Shown: piece after piece, positions 5,410-7,731 of the stretch
Layout of the letters: each line of letters starts with the position of its first letter
Numbering within the stretch: position 1 is the stretch's first letter
NCBI GenBank assembly: GCA_027008965.1
Contig: JALVDN010000341.1
Span: forward strand, 1 to 7,731
DNA: 7,731 nucleotides
Direction: 5' to 3'
DNA from: Flavobacteriales bacterium
GTDB lineage: Bacteria; Bacteroidota; Bacteroidia; Flavobacteriales; Flavobacteriaceae
The notes under the pieces: generated by a model
Databases searched by the model: none
The model's input: the letters and a program-made list of their open reading frames with translations, nothing else
Told to the model about the DNA's origin: nothing
Translations under genes and position numbers: made by a program

Positions 5410-7731
5410 ATGAAAAAATATTTTACTTTATGCTTATGGATGGCAGGTTTTTTTATATTATCCGGCCAACAATCAAAACCCTTTTTGAAATGGAAAAAAC
5501 TGGAAGGTGAAAATTTCCGGGTCATTTTTCCCGACACATATATACGGGAAGCAAATGACATCTTCAGATTTTTAGAAACGAACAAAACCTATATATACGA
5601 TTCTCTTAAAACTCGAAATAAAAAAACCCCTGTCGTTCTCATCAATCACAGTGCCATAAGCAACGGTTATGCCACCCTTATTCCACGAAAATCCCAATGG
5701 TATATGACGCCTCCTCCTTCTCCCTATTTCGGTGGAGCCAAGTGGAGTGAAATATTGGGGGTTCATGAAATAAGACACATGGCTCAATTTGATGCCTCCA
5801 ACTACAGTCTTATAAGACTTCTAAGAATTCTGAGTGGAGCGGCAGGTCACATGATCGGAATGGGATTGGCCTATCCCGCTTGGTATTTTGAAGGTGATGC
5901 CGTATTTAAAGAGTCTATGCTCACCGGTACAGGAAGAGCCTATTCAGGCGATTTCTCACGTCCGGTTAAAATGGCTATCAACCGCTATCCCGCCAAATAT
6001 CAAAACTACTACCGGTTCTTCTACCGCTCCTACAATAGATTTTATCCCTCACACTATCATTTGGGATTTTTTTTGATGGCTTATCTCAACCGGCATCATC
6101 CCAACCAAGTATATTCCGCCATCAAAACCGCCAACTTCCTGTCATTTTTTCCGGGGGGATATCATTTGGCATTAGCCCTGAAAACCAAGTTGTCTTATCC
6201 CTCTCTCGCCGATAGCACATTCAAAGAAATAAAACGTTTTTATCATCCGCAAATCGATACTCCGGACCATAGCAAAAGAGTTTTCTCCCCTCCTAATCAT
6301 GACTATGTCAATCAAATGTCGCCGCATTTCATTGGCGATACTTTATACTTTACAAGCAGTTCTTTCGATCATCTCCCGGCATTATACAAAAAACTTCCCG
6401 ATGGACAAGTCAAAAAACTTTTTAATCTTCCAACCACCAATATCTCCATGGGTAACCGTTTGATAGCTTGGACCGAATACCGCCCTCACCCGCGTTTTCA
6501 AGAAGAATGGCATAGCGATATCTTAATCCAAAATATACAATCCGCTCAAAAATACCGGTTAACTAACCAAGGAAACTTTCATTCGCCTTATATTTCCTCA
6601 GACGACCAAGAATTGGTGGCCGTTTATTATAATCTTAGGTCGGTTCCGGCACTGGCCTTTTTTGATCTTCATAAGCAAAAAGCAACCGATACCATTTTTT
6701 TCTCCGAGTTGAATGCCATTTACCATCCTTCTTTTTCGTTCGATAAAAAACAAGTGGTTTTTTCCGCAACCGTTCCCGGAAAAGGAATCGGATTGTTTCT
6801 TTTTGAAAGAGAAACCGGAAAGCTGGAAGCCCTCATTGCCCCCTCACTCAAACACAATATTTCCCATCCTAGAATTTTCGACAACTCAATTTTGTTCATT
6901 TCCGACTATTCCGGAACACCCGATTTGCATGCATACAATATATCAACCGGACAAACCGAACGGTGGTTCCATCCATCCTTCGGCATTGAAAAATTTGCCT
7001 ACCATCCTCAACGCAATACAATTGTAGCCCCCATCTACGATAAAAACGGATATGAATTGGCTACCCTGCAACCCAACCGGAAAAAAATCGAAGATATTCC
7101 GGCCAAAAAAGCCTACTTGCCAACCGCTTCAAGACCCATTAAAGTTTCTAAAAAAGAAACAAGGGCTTTACCTCCACCTAAAGACTACAACCGATATGCT
7201 TCCTATTTCATCCCCCATTCCTGGGTTATTCTTCCTGCCATAGACCCTCAAAAAAACGAATATTTGATAGGTGGTGCCTTGGCCTCACAAGATTTATTAG
7301 ACGAATTCTCTTATGTTTTTACCGGGCTTTATTCTGCTTCAGGTGAATTTTCCTTTCAAGCCGGAATAGAATATAAGCGCTTTTTTCCCATATGGTTTTT
7401 TAATTTCTCCGCGTTCAACACCACATCCGGGCTGAGAAAAGGAAATGCCATTCAAACAGGTTTCAAAATACCCCTCACCTTCCGCAACGGCTTATGGTAT
7501 GACAAATTGAATATTACACTCGGGGGCAAATGGGAACAAAACAATGCCCTGCAGGAACAAATTCCATTCACACAATTCTCTTGGGCGCATTTCCGGGCCA
7601 AAACCTATCGCGATGCGGAATCCCGCAAAGGGTTTTTCGTATCAGGAAGTTACCGCTACGGCTTAACTACTTCTTCCGGGCAAACCGCAATATATACCGA
7701 AGGACGCATTCCCGGACTTTTCAAACACGAT
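5410..7731 (+). CDS. Exported zinc-metallopeptidase / beta-propeller / probable outer-membrane barrel protein (3' end outside window)
   Basis: The frame is open for 774 codons to the window edge, without a stop. A signal peptide spans about residues 1-19 (MKKYFTLCLWMAGFFILSG). Residues 20-290 resemble a gluzincin (Peptidase MA-like) domain. HEIRH (119-123) is a HExxH zinc motif with catalytic Glu120, and PAWYFEGDA (156-164) supplies Glu161 as the probable third zinc ligand. Residues ~300-580 carry TolB/PD40-type propeller blades: MSPHFIGDTLYFTSS (303), HSPYISSDDQELVAVYY (392), YHPSFSFDKKQVVFSA (438) and HPRIFDNSILFIS (486). From ~600 onward, alternating hydrophobic/polar strands (EYLIGGALAS, FQAGIEYKRFFPIWFF, GFFVSGSYRYGL) suggest an outer-membrane beta-barrel. 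The start is fixed by an in-frame TAG at 5392-5394 with no other ATG before 5410. It lies 31 bp after yggS and may share its transcript. Substrate and role are unknown; the domain calls come from motif reading only. Confidence 0.85.
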   Translation, partial: MKKYFTLCLWMAGFFILSGQQSKPFLKWKKLEGENFRVIFPDTYIREANDIFRFLETNKTYIYDSLKTRNKKTPVVLINHSAISNGYATLIPRKSQWYMTPPPSPYFGGAKWSEILGVHEIRHMAQFDASNYSLIRLLRILSGAAGHMIGMGLAYPAWYFEGDAVFKESMLTGTGRAYSGDFSRPVKMAINRYPAKYQNYYRFFYRSYNRFYPSHYHLGFFLMAYLNRHHPNQVYSAIKTANFLSFFPGGYHLALALKTKLSYPSLADSTFKEIKRFYHPQIDTPDHSKRVFSPPNHDYVNQMSPHFIGDTLYFTSSSFDHLPALYKKLPDGQVKKLFNLPTTNISMGNRLIAWTEYRPHPRFQEEWHSDILIQNIQSAQKYRLTNQGNFHSPYISSDDQELVAVYYNLRSVPALAFFDLHKQKATDTIFFSELNAIYHPSFSFDKKQVVFSATVPGKGIGLFLFERETGKLEALIAPSLKHNISHPRIFDNSILFISDYSGTPDLHAYNISTGQTERWFHPSFGIEKFAYHPQRNTIVAPIYDKNGYELATLQPNRKKIEDIPAKKAYLPTASRPIKVSKKETRALPPPKDYNRYASYFIPHSWVILPAIDPQKNEYLIGGALASQDLLDEFSYVFTGLYSASGEFSFQAGIEYKRFFPIWFFNFSAFNTTSGLRKGNAIQTGFKIPLTFRNGLWYDKLNITLGGKWEQNNALQEQIPFTQFSWAHFRAKTYRDAESRKGFFVSGSYRYGLTTSSGQTAIYTEGRIPGLFKHD

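Noticed and set aside
5888..6076. A 62-codon open frame in another frame, and similar ones at 6713-7027 and 7052-7243
   Set aside because: All lie inside the uninterrupted peptidase/propeller frame, which has clear motifs, whereas these have none.

Overview
The window looks like a chromosomal segment from a member of the Bacteroidota, probably flavobacterium-like. The evidence is a Bacteroidota-style AspRS C-terminus, a batD-batE (aerotolerance) pair, A/T-rich leaders with few recognisable Shine-Dalgarno sequences, and an intergenic repeat of the GTCATTCC..GAGGAATC kind that I recall from genomes of this phylum. Every gene I can support is on the plus strand. The phylum call is inference; the sequence carries no rRNA or tRNA to confirm it.

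Layout: (1) 2-409 is the 3' end of aspS, followed by a weak terminator-like hairpin. (2) 410-920 is a 511-bp intergenic region. Its first three quarters are a GC-rich cluster of inverted repeats (REP/BIME-like), and its last part is A/T-rich and should hold the promoter for the next operon. (3) 921-3427 is batD-batE, with the stop and start overlapping as ATGA. batA, batB and batC are not immediately upstream, which is unusual. (4) 3428-3511 is a short gap with a 12-bp perfect palindrome resembling an FNR/CRP-family site. (5) 3512-5378 is a DUF1015 gene overlapping a yggS-type PLP-homeostasis gene by 11 nt. (6) From 5410 to the end of the window runs a long open frame, without its stop codon. 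It appears to encode an exported protein with a gluzincin-type zinc peptidase domain (HEIRH, then WYFEGDA), a TolB/PD40-like beta-propeller and the beginning of a probable outer-membrane beta-barrel.

How the genes may work together: BatD and BatE are envelope proteins thought to act with BatA/B/C and MoxR-type ATPases, so they presumably partner with products encoded elsewhere. The DUF1015 and YggS genes are probably translationally coupled, and the exported peptidase gene follows after only 31 bp, so the three may share a transcript. The peptidase-propeller-barrel protein and the repeat-laden aspS/batD junction are the two most noteworthy things here. I see no CRISPR array, insertion sequence, tRNA, rRNA or phage gene.
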